A DNA stretch of 18,207 nucleotides from ZC4RG30 sp031424095 (GTDB lineage Bacteria; Pseudomonadota; Gammaproteobacteria; Steroidobacterales; Steroidobacteraceae): positions 1-18,207 of the forward strand of contig JANPGU010000309.1 in assembly GCA_031424095.1 (NCBI GenBank), in the 5' to 3' direction. Below are positions 1 through 7,756 of the stretch, one piece after another. The position numbers and the translations under genes were made by a program. The number at the start of each line of letters is the position of its first letter. The first letter of the stretch is position 1. Under the pieces are notes generated by a model. That model saw only the letters and a list, made by a program, of their open reading frames with translations, had not been told where the DNA came from and searched no databases.

Positions 1-213
1 TACTGCGTGACCAACATGCCCGGCGCTGTGCCGCGTACATCCACCGCTGCACTCACGCATGCAACACTGCCTTACATCCGCGCGCTGGCAGACAAGGGTG
101 TGGCCTCCGCACTCAGTTCCGATCCGCATTTCCGTCGCGGCCTCAATGTGGCAGATGGCGAGATTCGCAGCGAGCCGGTCGCGCACGCGTTAGGGTTGCC
201 GCTGCGGCCCTAG
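1..213 (+). CDS. ald: Alanine dehydrogenase, C-terminal end (partial, 5' end outside window)
   Basis: The first 70 codons of the window, open from base 1 in frame 1 and closed by TAG, encode the C-terminal tail of an NAD-dependent alanine dehydrogenase, which interconverts L-alanine and pyruvate plus ammonia. The stretch VTNMPGAVPRTST followed by ALTHATLPYI is the highly conserved segment of this family. The end, GLNVADGEIRSEPVAHALGL, matches the usual final helix before the short tail. An internal ATG at 16 is not the real start because the conserved sequence already runs upstream of it. The catalytic and Rossmann parts are outside the window, so their integrity cannot be judged. nhaA begins 19 bp downstream on the same strand, so the two may be co-transcribed. 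Confidence 0.9.
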   Translation, partial: YCVTNMPGAVPRTSTAALTHATLPYIRALADKGVASALSSDPHFRRGLNVADGEIRSEPVAHALGLPLRP

Positions 214-232
214 TCAACGCGGCGGAACCGGT

Positions 233-1447
233 ATGAATCCAGATCAGGCAGAGCCGCCGCCAGCGCCATGGCTCAAGCCGCTGCAGGAATTCCTGCAGCT
301 GGAGGCCGCAGGCGGTGTGTTGCTGATGATCGCCGCAATGGTGGCCCTGCTGGTTGCCAATTCGCCGCTGGCAGCGGTCTACACGGCATTCCTGGATTTA
401 CCGGTGCGGTTCGGCTTCGGCAGCTTCCTGCTCGCGAAGCCGCTGCTGTTGTGGATAAACGATGGCCTGATGGCCGTGTTCTTCTTCCTGGTCGGAATGG
501 AACTGAAGCGCGAGCTGCTGGAAGGGCATCTGTCGTCGTGGCGGCGTGCGGCCCTGCCGGCCATTGCCGCCGTCGGCGGCATGCTGGTGCCGGCGCTCTT
601 CTACATCGCACTCAACCGTAATAATGCAGTGGCATTGCGCGGCTGGGCGATTCCCACTGCCACGGATATCGCTTTTGCACTGGGTGTACTGGCGCTGCTG
701 GGGCCGCGTGTGCCCACCGCTCTGAAGGCTTTCCTGCTCAGCATCGCGATATTCGACGACCTTGGTGCGATCGTGGTGATCGCGGTTTTCTACACTGCGT
801 CGCTGTCGCTGCTGGCACTGGCTGTGGCACTGCTGATGATCATCGTGCTGGCGCTGCTCAACCGTCGCGGCGTGCGGCGACCTGCTGCCTATGTGCTGGC
901 CGGCATCGTGCTGTGGGTGGCGGTGCTGAAGTCCGGCGTGCATGCCACGCTTGCGGGTGTGGTGCTGGCAATGTTCATACCGCTGCGCGGTGACACCCGC
1001 GAATCCTCGCTGCTGCGGCATCTGGAACATGCGCTGCACCCGTGGGTCGCCTTTGCCATCCTGCCGCTGTTCGCGTTTGCGAATGCCGGGGTTTCGCTGG
1101 CCGGGATGTCGCTGGCAACGGCGCTGCATCCGGTGCCGCTGGGCGTAGTACTAGGTCTTTTCCTGGGCAAGCAGGTCGGCATCATGGCGGCGAGCCTGCT
1201 GGCAGTGCGCGCGCGCTTTGCCGCGCTGCCGGAGGGCGTGAGCTGGGCGCAGCTGTATGGAGCGGCACTGCTGTGTGGCATTGGATTCACGATGAGCCTG
1301 TTCATCGCGCAGCTCGCGCTGCCGCCTGGGGCAGGTACGGCGGCGGGGCTGGAGCGCTTCGGCGTACTGGTGGGAACACTGCTGTCGGGCGCTGCCGGCT
1401 ATGCAGTGCTGCGCCTGGTATTGCCGCATTCCGCTGCGCGCAGCTGA
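233..1447 (+). CDS. nhaA: Na+/H+ antiporter NhaA
   Basis: This is a 404-residue inner-membrane antiporter that exchanges cytoplasmic Na+ (or Li+) for periplasmic protons, for pH and sodium homeostasis. Almost the whole chain is hydrophobic helices, as expected for the 12-helix NhaA fold, and E. coli NhaA is 388 residues. The key residues are present: the ion-binding aspartate pair in AIFDDLGAI is D175-D176, the helix IV motif PTATDIAFALG carries T144-D145, and the helix X lysine in LGKQVGI is K313. The motif LKRELLEG after the second helix and GIGFTMSLFIA near the end are also family hallmarks. The ATG at 233 follows a weak GGAA element at about 8 bp. The downstream gap to the SnoaL-like gene is 63 bp with no clear terminator. 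Confidence 0.97.
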   Translation: MNPDQAEPPPAPWLKPLQEFLQLEAAGGVLLMIAAMVALLVANSPLAAVYTAFLDLPVRFGFGSFLLAKPLLLWINDGLMAVFFFLVGMELKRELLEGHLSSWRRAALPAIAAVGGMLVPALFYIALNRNNAVALRGWAIPTATDIAFALGVLALLGPRVPTALKAFLLSIAIFDDLGAIVVIAVFYTASLSLLALAVALLMIIVLALLNRRGVRRPAAYVLAGIVLWVAVLKSGVHATLAGVVLAMFIPLRGDTRESSLLRHLEHALHPWVAFAILPLFAFANAGVSLAGMSLATALHPVPLGVVLGLFLGKQVGIMAASLLAVRARFAALPEGVSWAQLYGAALLCGIGFTMSLFIAQLALPPGAGTAAGLERFGVLVGTLLSGAAGYAVLRLVLPHSAARS

Positions 1448-1510
1448 AGCAGCGCGTGTTGTGGCGCATGGTCACATCGGTGAGAATCGCGGCAGCAAAC
1501 GGGAGTGGTC

Positions 1511-1900
1511 ATGGCGCGCACGGCGGAAGAGCAACGCAATCTCGATCTGGTGCTGGAAATGTGACGCGAGGTGCTGATCAAGATGGACGCGTCCAAGGTC
1601 GATAAGTACATTTCCACCGACTATGTGCAGCACAGTTCGCTGGCGCCGCCGGGGCGCGATGCGCTCAAGCAATTCCTGCAGTTCATCCGCACGCAGTCGC
1701 CGGATGCGCGCACCGATATCAAGCGTTCCTTCGTGGATGGCGATCATGTGGTGTGTCACGTACACGTGATGCGGTTTGCGGGCGACCCGGGCCTGGCCGT
1801 GGTCGACATCTTCCGCGTGGCCGGGTCGCAGATCGTCGAGCACTGGGATGTGCTGATGGAAGTGCCCGCCAAGCCGGTGAACACCAACTCCCTGTTCTGA
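1511..1900 (+). pseudogene. SnoaL-like (NTF2-fold) protein interrupted by an in-frame TGA
   Basis: Read through, this frame gives a 129-residue small alpha+beta barrel protein of the SnoaL-like / nuclear-transport-factor-2 superfamily, close to the family's usual 125-130 residues. ATG 1511 is preceded by GGGAG with a 5-bp spacer, a good ribosome-binding site. The first 17 residues (MARTAEEQRNLDLVLEM) look like a genuine family N-terminus, but codon 18 is TGA (1562-1564). The frame then continues without a shift through REVLIKMD, the conserved YVQHSS, the strand HVVCHVHVMRF and the signature VVDIFRV...IVEHWDV. The open part could restart at GTG 1571 (109 residues) but would lack the first helix, and that GTG has no well-placed ribosome site. 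Other genes here use TGA as a normal stop, so recoding is unlikely. Recent nonsense mutation or sequencing error are the simplest explanations. The natural substrate is unknown. Confidence 0.75.
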
Positions 1901-1916
1901 ACGGGCTGACACGGGC

Positions 1917-2672
1917 ATGAGCATGCGATTTGCGAACAAGGTGGCACTGGTCATCGGTGGCAACAGCGGTATTGGTCGCGCCACCGCACGGGCCTATGCG
2001 GAAGAGGGGGCGCGGGTGGTCATCACCGGCCGCGATCCCGCAACGCTTGCGGAAGTGGCGCAGGAAATCGGGCCAGGCACTCTGGCGATCCGCTCGGACG
2101 TGGCTGATCTGGCGAGTGTCGATGCGGCCGTGGAGCAGATCAGGCAGCAACATGCACGCGTCGATGTGCTGTTCGTCAATGCCGGCATCGGTGCTTTCGC
2201 GCCGATCCCCGAGGTAAGTGCGGAGCTCTGGGACCAGGTGCATGACGTGAACCTGCGCGGTTGTTTCTTCGCCGCGCAGAAGGCGCTGCCGTTGATGGGC
2301 CGCGGCGGCAGCATCGTGTTCACCGGTTCGATCGGCAGCGTGCTGGCTGCGCCGGGCAATGTGATATATGCCGCAGCCAAGGCCGGGCTGCGCGCGGTGA
2401 CGCGTATCTTTGCGGTAGAGCTGGTGGCCCAGGGCATACGCGTGAACATGGTGAGCCCCGGCCCCACCGAAACACCCATCATCAATCGCAACGTGGGCAT
2501 GGACGCGCAGGCGGTGGATGCGCTGCGGCAGATGATGATCGCCAACACGCCGATGCGGCGCATGGGTGAGCCACACGAAATAGCGCGCGCCGTGCTGTTT
2601 CTGAGTTCGGACGAAGCCAGCTTCATCACCGGCGTCGATCTGTTCGTGGATGGCGGTGTCATTGAGTTGTAG
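1917..2672 (+). CDS. Short-chain dehydrogenase/reductase (classical SDR)
   Basis: This is a 251-residue cytoplasmic NAD(P)-dependent oxidoreductase of the classical SDR family, with the usual length of about 250 residues. The Rossmann glycine motif is GGNSGIG (residues 14-20). The structural NAG motif lies in LFVNAGIG. The catalytic triad is S138 in FTGSIGS, and Y151 with K155 in YAAAKAG. The PGPTETP loop after strand 6 and the C-terminal ITGVDLFVDGG are also typical. The substrate cannot be told from sequence. Many such genes sit beside a SnoaL-like gene, as this one does (16 bp downstream of it), so both may have formed one small detoxification or ketone-reducing unit. The stop codon lies inside the start of glnE (23-bp overlap), so translation of glnE may be coupled to it. 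The ribosome site before ATG 1917 is weak. Confidence 0.93.
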   Translation: MSMRFANKVALVIGGNSGIGRATARAYAEEGARVVITGRDPATLAEVAQEIGPGTLAIRSDVADLASVDAAVEQIRQQHARVDVLFVNAGIGAFAPIPEVSAELWDQVHDVNLRGCFFAAQKALPLMGRGGSIVFTGSIGSVLAAPGNVIYAAAKAGLRAVTRIFAVELVAQGIRVNMVSPGPTETPIINRNVGMDAQAVDALRQMMIANTPMRRMGEPHEIARAVLFLSSDEASFITGVDLFVDGGVIEL

Positions 2673-5511
2673 CGCAGCGCTGCAGGCGCTGGTCGATTCC
2701 CGCCTCGCCCAGCTGCGCGAGCAATCGCCGCGGACCAGCGCACTGCTCGAAGCTCAGCCCGGGTTGCTGCAACAGGCCCGCCAGGTGCTCGGCGGCAGCG
2801 ACTTCGTGCTGCGCGCGCTGCTGCGCGACGATGACCTGCTGGAAGCGTTGTGGCGGCGGGGCTGCCTTGCCGGCGCGCGCAGCGTGGCGGACTACACCGT
2901 CCGCGTTGACGGCATTGCCGGCGCAGCAACGGGCAGTGAAGCCGACTTCTCCCGGCTGCTGCGCCTGCTGCGACGGGAGGAAATGGTGCGCCTGGTGTGG
3001 CGCGACCTCAGTGGTCTGGCGTCCGTGCATGACACGCTGCGCGAGACTTCCTGGTTTGCCGCTGTCGTCATCACCGGCGCCACGCGCATTGCCGCGCAGC
3101 TGCTGGCACCGCGCTATGGCGCACCGCCGGCCGCGGCAGGTGGACTCGTGGTGCTCGGCATGGGCAAGCTCGGCGGCGAAGAGCTCAATTTTTCCTCGGA
3201 CGTTGATCTGATCTTCCTGTATCCCCACGAGGGCGAGACCGCAGGCCCGGTCGCGATGTCGCTGAGTGACTATTACCTGCGCCAGGGCCAGCTGCTGATC
3301 CGCCTGCTCAACGCGGTAACCGAGGACGGCTTCGTGTTCCGCGTGGACATGCGCCTGCGGCCCTTCGGCGACAGCGGTCCGCTGGTTGCAAGCTTTGCCT
3401 TCTTCGAGGACTACCTGCAGGCGCATGGCCGCGACTGGGAACGCTATGCCTACGTGAAGGCGCGCGCGTTGACCCAGCAGGCCGAATTCAATGCGCTGCG
3501 CACGGAGGTGCTGCGGCCGTTCGTGTTCCGCCGCTATCTGGACTTTGGCGTGTTCGAGGCGCTGCGCGAGATGAAGGCGTTGATCGGCCGCGACGTGCAG
3601 CGCCGGGATCGCGCGGCCAGCCTGAAGCTGGGCATCGGCGGGATCCGCGAGATCGAGTTCATCGTGCAGGCTTTTCAGCTGGTGCGCGGCGGCCAGGACG
3701 GTGCGCTGCGCCAGCAGTCGCTGCTGAAGGTGCTGCCGCTGCTGGCGGGCGCGCGCCTGCTGCCGGCCGATGCCGTGCAGGAGCTCGCGCAGGCCTACGA
3801 TTTCCTGCGCCTGCTCGAGAACCGTGTTCAGATGCTGGATGACGCGCAGACCCACGATCTGCCACTCGATCCCCTGCAGCGCAAGCGCATTGCCCTGGGC
3901 GCCGGCTTTGCAGATGTGGCGCAGATGGACAGCAGGCTGGCGGCGCAGCGCAACTGTGTGAGCCGGCATTTTGCCGCGCTCTTCACGGAAGGAGCGGCAA
4001 CGCCGGTCAGCAAGCTGGACCTCGCGCCCTTGTGGGAAACCGGCCTTGATCGGGCGCCGCTGCGTGATCAGCTCGCGGCCTGCAGCGACGATCCCGACGC
4101 CTTGCTGGTGCAACTGGACGAACTCTGCAACGGCAGTGTGCTGCGACGCCTCGACGACACCGGCCGCCGCCGCCTGAAGTCGCTGCTGGAGTTGCTGCTG
4201 GTGGAGCAGGCGGCCGCGCGCAGTCCCGCCACGCTGCGACGTGTGTTCTCGGTGGTGGAAGCCATCGGCCTGCGCTCGGCCTATTTTTCTCTGCTGGTCG
4301 AGCATCGCCGCGCGCGCGAAGAACTGGTGGATGTGTGCCGCGATGGTGATTTCCTGGCGGCGCAGCTCGCGCGCACACCAGCGCTGCTGGATGAGCTGCT
4401 CGACGAGCGCTGGAAACATGCGCTGCCGGACCGCGCGACGCTGGCCGAAGAGCTGCATCACCGCCTGGCGGAAGTGCCCGATGACATCGAGCGCGAGGTT
4501 GAAGCGCTGGCGCGTTTCAAGCAGGCGGCGGTATTCCGGATCGCGCTGGCCGATCTTTCCGGCCGCCTGCCGCTGATGTCCGTCAGTGACCGGCTGACCG
4601 AAATCGCGGCCATCATAGTGCAGTACACGATGGCGCTGGCGCTGCGGCAGATGAGCGCGCAGCTCGGGGCACCGCATTGCACCGACGCCGGGCTGCGCCG
4701 CGCCGTGAAGATCGGCGCGCTGGCCTATGGCAAGTTTGGCGGTTACGAGCTGGGATATGGCTCGGATCTGGATCTCGTGTTTCTGCATGATTCCGGTGGC
4801 GAGCAGCAGGAAACCGACGCGGCTGCGCCGGTGGACAACCAGGTGTTCTTCCTGCGCTTTGCGCAGCGACTGATCCACTTGCTTACCATGCACTCTGCCG
4901 CGGGGCGGCTGTATGAAGTGGATGTGCGCCTGCGTCCTTCGGGCAAGGGCGGCATGTTTGTCACCAGCATCGATGCCTTCCGCCGCTACCAGTTCGAGGA
5001 AGCCTGGACCTGGGAACACCAGGCACTGCTGCATGCGCGCGCGGTGGCCGGCGAGGCCGAATTGATGGCGCGCATCGAAGCCGTGCGCAGCGATGTTCTG
5101 CAGCACGCGGTTCGTCGCGACGATCTGCGCGAGCAGGTGGCGCAGATGCGCGAGCGCATGCGGCGCGAACTCTCCGACGCGAAGCCCGGCCAGTTCGACC
5201 TGAAGCAGAGTCGCGGCGGCATCGCCGACATCGAATTCCTGGCGCAGTACTGGGCGCTGCGCTGGGCGGCGGAATATCCGCCGGTGATCTACTTCCCCGA
5301 CACCATCCGCCAGCTCGAGTCGGTGGCCTCTGCCGCGCTGGTGCCGCAGCAAACCGTCGATGTGCTGGTGGGTGCCTACCAGAGCTACCGCCTGATGGCG
5401 CACCGGCGTTCGCTGGAAGCCCAGGGCGGGGTGCTCGAGGCCGGCGTGTTCGAGGCCGAGCGCAGTGCGGTGACCGCCATCTGGCGCGACACCATGGGCG
5501 AGTCCGTATAA
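2650..5511 (+). CDS. glnE: Bifunctional glutamine synthetase adenylyltransferase / adenylyl-removing enzyme
   Basis: This 953-residue protein attaches AMP to, and removes it from, glutamine synthetase in response to PII (GlnB) and glutamine, switching ammonia assimilation off and on. E. coli GlnE is 946 residues. The protein has the expected two nucleotidyltransferase domains. The N-terminal deadenylylase core has GMGKLGG (from G170) followed by metal-binding D184-V-D186. The C-terminal adenylyltransferase core has YGKFGG...YGSDLD with D706 and D708. Each is followed by its helical GlnE domain with the repeated IREIEFIVQ (N half) and IADIEFLAQ (C half) motifs. ATG 2650 lies within the end of the SDR gene, with no strong ribosome site, and a GTG two codons later is an alternative start. 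A possible sigma-70 -10 box (TATAAT) overlaps the stop codon. In many relatives ilvE follows glnE; it is absent here. Confidence 0.97.
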   Translation: MAVSLSCSAALQALVDSRLAQLREQSPRTSALLEAQPGLLQQARQVLGGSDFVLRALLRDDDLLEALWRRGCLAGARSVADYTVRVDGIAGAATGSEADFSRLLRLLRREEMVRLVWRDLSGLASVHDTLRETSWFAAVVITGATRIAAQLLAPRYGAPPAAAGGLVVLGMGKLGGEELNFSSDVDLIFLYPHEGETAGPVAMSLSDYYLRQGQLLIRLLNAVTEDGFVFRVDMRLRPFGDSGPLVASFAFFEDYLQAHGRDWERYAYVKARALTQQAEFNALRTEVLRPFVFRRYLDFGVFEALREMKALIGRDVQRRDRAASLKLGIGGIREIEFIVQAFQLVRGGQDGALRQQSLLKVLPLLAGARLLPADAVQELAQAYDFLRLLENRVQMLDDAQTHDLPLDPLQRKRIALGAGFADVAQMDSRLAAQRNCVSRHFAALFTEGAATPVSKLDLAPLWETGLDRAPLRDQLAACSDDPDALLVQLDELCNGSVLRRLDDTGRRRLKSLLELLLVEQAAARSPATLRRVFSVVEAIGLRSAYFSLLVEHRRAREELVDVCRDGDFLAAQLARTPALLDELLDERWKHALPDRATLAEELHHRLAEVPDDIEREVEALARFKQAAVFRIALADLSGRLPLMSVSDRLTEIAAIIVQYTMALALRQMSAQLGAPHCTDAGLRRAVKIGALAYGKFGGYELGYGSDLDLVFLHDSGGEQQETDAAAPVDNQVFFLRFAQRLIHLLTMHSAAGRLYEVDVRLRPSGKGGMFVTSIDAFRRYQFEEAWTWEHQALLHARAVAGEAELMARIEAVRSDVLQHAVRRDDLREQVAQMRERMRRELSDAKPGQFDLKQSRGGIADIEFLAQYWALRWAAEYPPVIYFPDTIRQLESVASAALVPQQTVDVLVGAYQSYRLMAHRRSLEAQGGVLEAGVFEAERSAVTAIWRDTMGESV

Positions 5512-5512
5512 T
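5507..5512 (+). promoter_or_regulatory. Candidate -10 box for the zinc-finger/kdkA/waaA genes
   Basis: A perfect TATAAT spans the glnE stop codon. Initiation about 7 bp downstream would place the transcript start within one or two bases of the ATG at 5521, giving a leaderless mRNA, which fits the missing Shine-Dalgarno. Against it, no recognisable -35 element lies 16-18 bp upstream (GCGCGA at 17 bp) and there is no extended -10 TG. It could be chance. Confidence 0.25.
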
Positions 5513-5520
5513 CTTGCGCC

Positions 5521-5715
5521 ATGTCCAACCCAGCCACATTGCTGCCCGCCAACGCCGCGCGGAGCTATGAAGTGGACGAGGCCGATCTGCCTCTGTCCTG
5601 CCCCATGCCAGAGATGACGCTGTGGAATTCGCATCCGCGGGTCTATCTGCCGATCGAACAGACTGGCGCCGCCAAGTGCCCGTACTGCGGCTCTGAATTC
5701 ACGTTGCGCCGCTGA
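5521..5715 (+). CDS. Small CHCC zinc-finger protein
   Basis: This 64-residue protein belongs to the zf-CHCC family (the bacterial relatives of the mitochondrial complex I subunit NDUFS6). The four metal ligands are all present in the order C27 - H38 - C53 - C56, with the last two in a CPYC knuckle preceded by the characteristic HPRVYLPI strand. The first 25 residues are probably flexible. The molecular role of the short bacterial members is not established. It begins 9 bp after the glnE stop codon and ends next to the possible start of the Kdo kinase frame, so it sits inside the glnE-kdkA-waaA gene string. The ATG has no Shine-Dalgarno sequence at the usual distance. A TATAAT 9 bp upstream raises the possibility of a leaderless message. 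Confidence 0.88.
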   Translation: MSNPATLLPANAARSYEVDEADLPLSCPMPEMTLWNSHPRVYLPIEQTGAAKCPYCGSEFTLRR

Positions 5716-5756
5716 GCTTCCTCGAGGAACAACCACTTCGACTGCTGCGCACCGCG

Positions 5757-6455
5757 GTGCGCGGGCCGGCCGGCCAGGGTGCCGTGCTCGCCAATGCGGC
5801 GGCTGGCGTGGAGGTCACCGTTCCCTGGTTTGAACCGCGCTTCTGGATCGCCCGCGGGCAGCTCGTTGGTAATCATGCCGGCAGGGGCAGCACTTTTGTT
5901 TTCGAGAATGCCGACCGGCGCTTCGTGTTGCGGCACTACCGGCGCGGCGGGTTGATGGCCCGGATCAGCGAGGATCGCTATCCCTGGCTGGGTGAAAAGC
6001 GCACGCGGGCCATGGCCGAGCTGCAGCTGACGATGCGACTGCATGCTGCCGGCCTGCCCGTGCCGCTGCCGGTCGCGGCGCGCTATGAACAGCAGGGCAT
6101 GGCCTATCGCGCCGACATCATCACCGAATACCTGTCCGATACGCAGACGCTGGCACAGCGCCTCGATGCCGGTGAAGTGGGTCTGGATGTATGGGCTGCG
6201 ATCGGCCGCTGCATTCGCCGTTTTCAGGACCACGGTCTCTGTCATGCGGATCTCAATGCGCACAACATCCTGCTACGCGATGACGGGGAAGTTTTCCTGA
6301 TCGATTTCGATCGCTGCGCGCGGCGCACTCCTGGCCTCTGGTGCGACGCCAACCTGGCGCGGCTGCGTCGCTCCCTGGATGCACTGGAAGACTGCCGCAG
6401 CCAGCGACGCTTCGACGACACGCAATGGCAGTGTCTGCTGGCCGCCTGGTTCTGA
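5757..6455 (+). CDS. kdkA: 3-deoxy-D-manno-octulosonic acid (Kdo) kinase
   Basis: This is a 232-residue (from GTG 5757) cytoplasmic-face kinase that phosphorylates the Kdo residue of the lipopolysaccharide inner core with ATP. It has the small protein-kinase-like fold of the KdkA/WaaP family. The N-lobe carries TFVFENADRRFVLRHYRRGG. The catalytic loop is CHADLNAHNIL with D165 and N170, and the metal-binding motif equivalent to DFG is LIDFDR with D183. The gene abuts waaA, whose product adds Kdo. In organisms with a single, phosphorylated Kdo these two genes commonly travel together. The start is uncertain: the frame is open back to the zinc-finger gene, GTG 5757 has no ribosome site, and a GAGGAA at 5724-5729 would suit only CTG codons at 5742/5745. 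The stop overlaps the waaA start by one base (TGATG). Confidence 0.93.
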   Translation: MRGPAGQGAVLANAAAGVEVTVPWFEPRFWIARGQLVGNHAGRGSTFVFENADRRFVLRHYRRGGLMARISEDRYPWLGEKRTRAMAELQLTMRLHAAGLPVPLPVAARYEQQGMAYRADIITEYLSDTQTLAQRLDAGEVGLDVWAAIGRCIRRFQDHGLCHADLNAHNILLRDDGEVFLIDFDRCARRTPGLWCDANLARLRRSLDALEDCRSQRRFDDTQWQCLLAAWF

Positions 6456-7753
6456 TGCCACGCTGGGCGTACACGCTGGCGCTGCGACTGCTGCTGCCTT
6501 TTGCGATGCTGTGGTTCCTGTGGCGGGGCTGGCGCAATCAGGCCTATCACGGCCGCCTGCGTGAACCACTGGCAGCGGGAATGCAATCCCGCGTCGACCG
6601 GCCGCTGTGGCTGCATGCCGCGTCAGTGGGCGAGGCGCAGTCGCTGGGCGGTCTGCTGCGCGCCTTGACGCAGATTCCGGATCCGCCGCCGCTGTTGCTG
6701 ACAGTGGGAACGCCAACCGGACTTTCGCGCGCGCGCGACCTGTATCGGGATCTGCCGCAGCTGTCGCTGCAGCTGGCGCCCTGGGATCTGCCGGGTGTTG
6801 CGACTCGCTTTCTGCGCGCCAACCGGCCGCGTGCTGCCGTGTTCATCGAGACCGAGCTGTGGCCAAACCTGATCGCGGCCTGTGAAGCCGCTGGTGTGCC
6901 GCTGGCGCTGGTCAGTGCGCGCGTGTCCGCGCGTTCACTGGCGCGTTACCAGCGCTGGGCACCGCGCCTGATGCAGGCGGCGGTGCGTGCATTCGCGGTC
7001 ATCGGCGCGCAGAGCGAGGCGGATGGTGAACGCTTCATCGCGCTCGGCGCTGCGGCTTCGCGGGTACACGACTCCGGCAATCTCAAGTTCGATTTCAGAC
7101 TGCCGGCAGATGTACGCGCGCACGGCGACGCGCTGCGCGACCTGTGGGCCGCCGAGCGCCCGTTGTGGGTGGCCGGCAGCACGCATGCGGTGGAAGAAGG
7201 TATCTGCATCGACGCACAGCGCCAGCTGGTGGCCAATGCGCGCGCCCAGGCGCGCGCGGTGCCGCTGCTGCTGCTGGCGCCGCGACGACCCGAGCGCTTT
7301 GCAGAGGTGGCGCGCTGGCTGACCACGCAGGGATTGAAGTCTGCCTGCGTCTCGGAAGGACCTGCCGTGCTGACACGGCAGATCGACGTGCTGCTGCTCG
7401 ACGCCATGGGTGCGTTGCTGGACTGGTATGCGGCTGCCGATGTCGCGTTTGTCGGCGGCAGCCTGGTGCCCGTTGGCGGACACAATCTGCTGGAACCGGC
7501 CGCACTGGGCAAGCCACTGCTCGCCGGGCCGCATTGCTTCAACTCGCCGGATGCCGCGCGCCTGCTCGAATCCGCCAGTGCACTGACAACGGTGGCAAAC
7601 GCGGATGAGCTGGCGCGGGCGGTGGAGATATTTCTCACCGATGCAGCACGCGCCCAGCGTAGTGGCGGGAATGCGGTGGCAGTGGTGGCTGCCAATCGCG
7701 GTGCCGCTGAACGGGCGCTGGCGATGCTCGCTGCGCTGCCGCCAGCCGCCTGA
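6455..7753 (+). CDS. waaA: 3-deoxy-D-manno-octulosonic acid transferase
   Basis: This is a 432-residue GT30 glycosyltransferase (also called KdtA) that moves Kdo from CMP-Kdo onto lipid IVA at the inner face of the inner membrane, an essential step in lipid A-core assembly. An N-terminal hydrophobic anchor (about residues 5-23) is followed by the N-domain motif ASVGEAQSL with the catalytic glutamate E60, then VGTPTGL and FIETELWPN (residues 130-138). The C-domain has GGSLVPVGGHNLLEPAALG from G334, then AGPHCFN. The frame is open further upstream, but ATG 6455 is preferred: it gives the correct family N-terminus and overlaps the kdkA stop, implying coupled translation. With KdkA next door, the enzyme is likely to add a single Kdo; this is inference from context, as mono- and bifunctional enzymes cannot be told apart by eye. 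It ends 3 bp from the convergent tolC stop. Confidence 0.96.
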   Translation: MPRWAYTLALRLLLPFAMLWFLWRGWRNQAYHGRLREPLAAGMQSRVDRPLWLHAASVGEAQSLGGLLRALTQIPDPPPLLLTVGTPTGLSRARDLYRDLPQLSLQLAPWDLPGVATRFLRANRPRAAVFIETELWPNLIAACEAAGVPLALVSARVSARSLARYQRWAPRLMQAAVRAFAVIGAQSEADGERFIALGAAASRVHDSGNLKFDFRLPADVRAHGDALRDLWAAERPLWVAGSTHAVEEGICIDAQRQLVANARAQARAVPLLLLAPRRPERFAEVARWLTTQGLKSACVSEGPAVLTRQIDVLLLDAMGALLDWYAAADVAFVGGSLVPVGGHNLLEPAALGKPLLAGPHCFNSPDAARLLESASALTTVANADELARAVEIFLTDAARAQRSGGNAVAVVAANRGAAERALAMLAALPPAA

Positions 7754-7756
7754 GGG

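Noticed and set aside
1562..1592. Selenocysteine insertion at the in-frame TGA of the SnoaL-like gene
   Set aside because: The following inverted repeat is only 5 bp with a loop of about 19 bases, the family has no known selenoprotein members, and the residue is not at a redox active site.
2659..5736. A 1025-codon open frame on the minus strand opposite glnE
   Set aside because: Long antisense frames are expected where the sense gene is GC-rich with biased third positions. The product is low-complexity (rich in H, Q, R, A) with no family features, while glnE on the plus strand is unmistakable.
6341..6454. Earlier start for waaA giving 470 residues
   Set aside because: The extra 38 residues lie wholly inside kdkA and precede the correct WaaA membrane anchor. 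ATG 6455 overlapping the kdkA stop fits the family.
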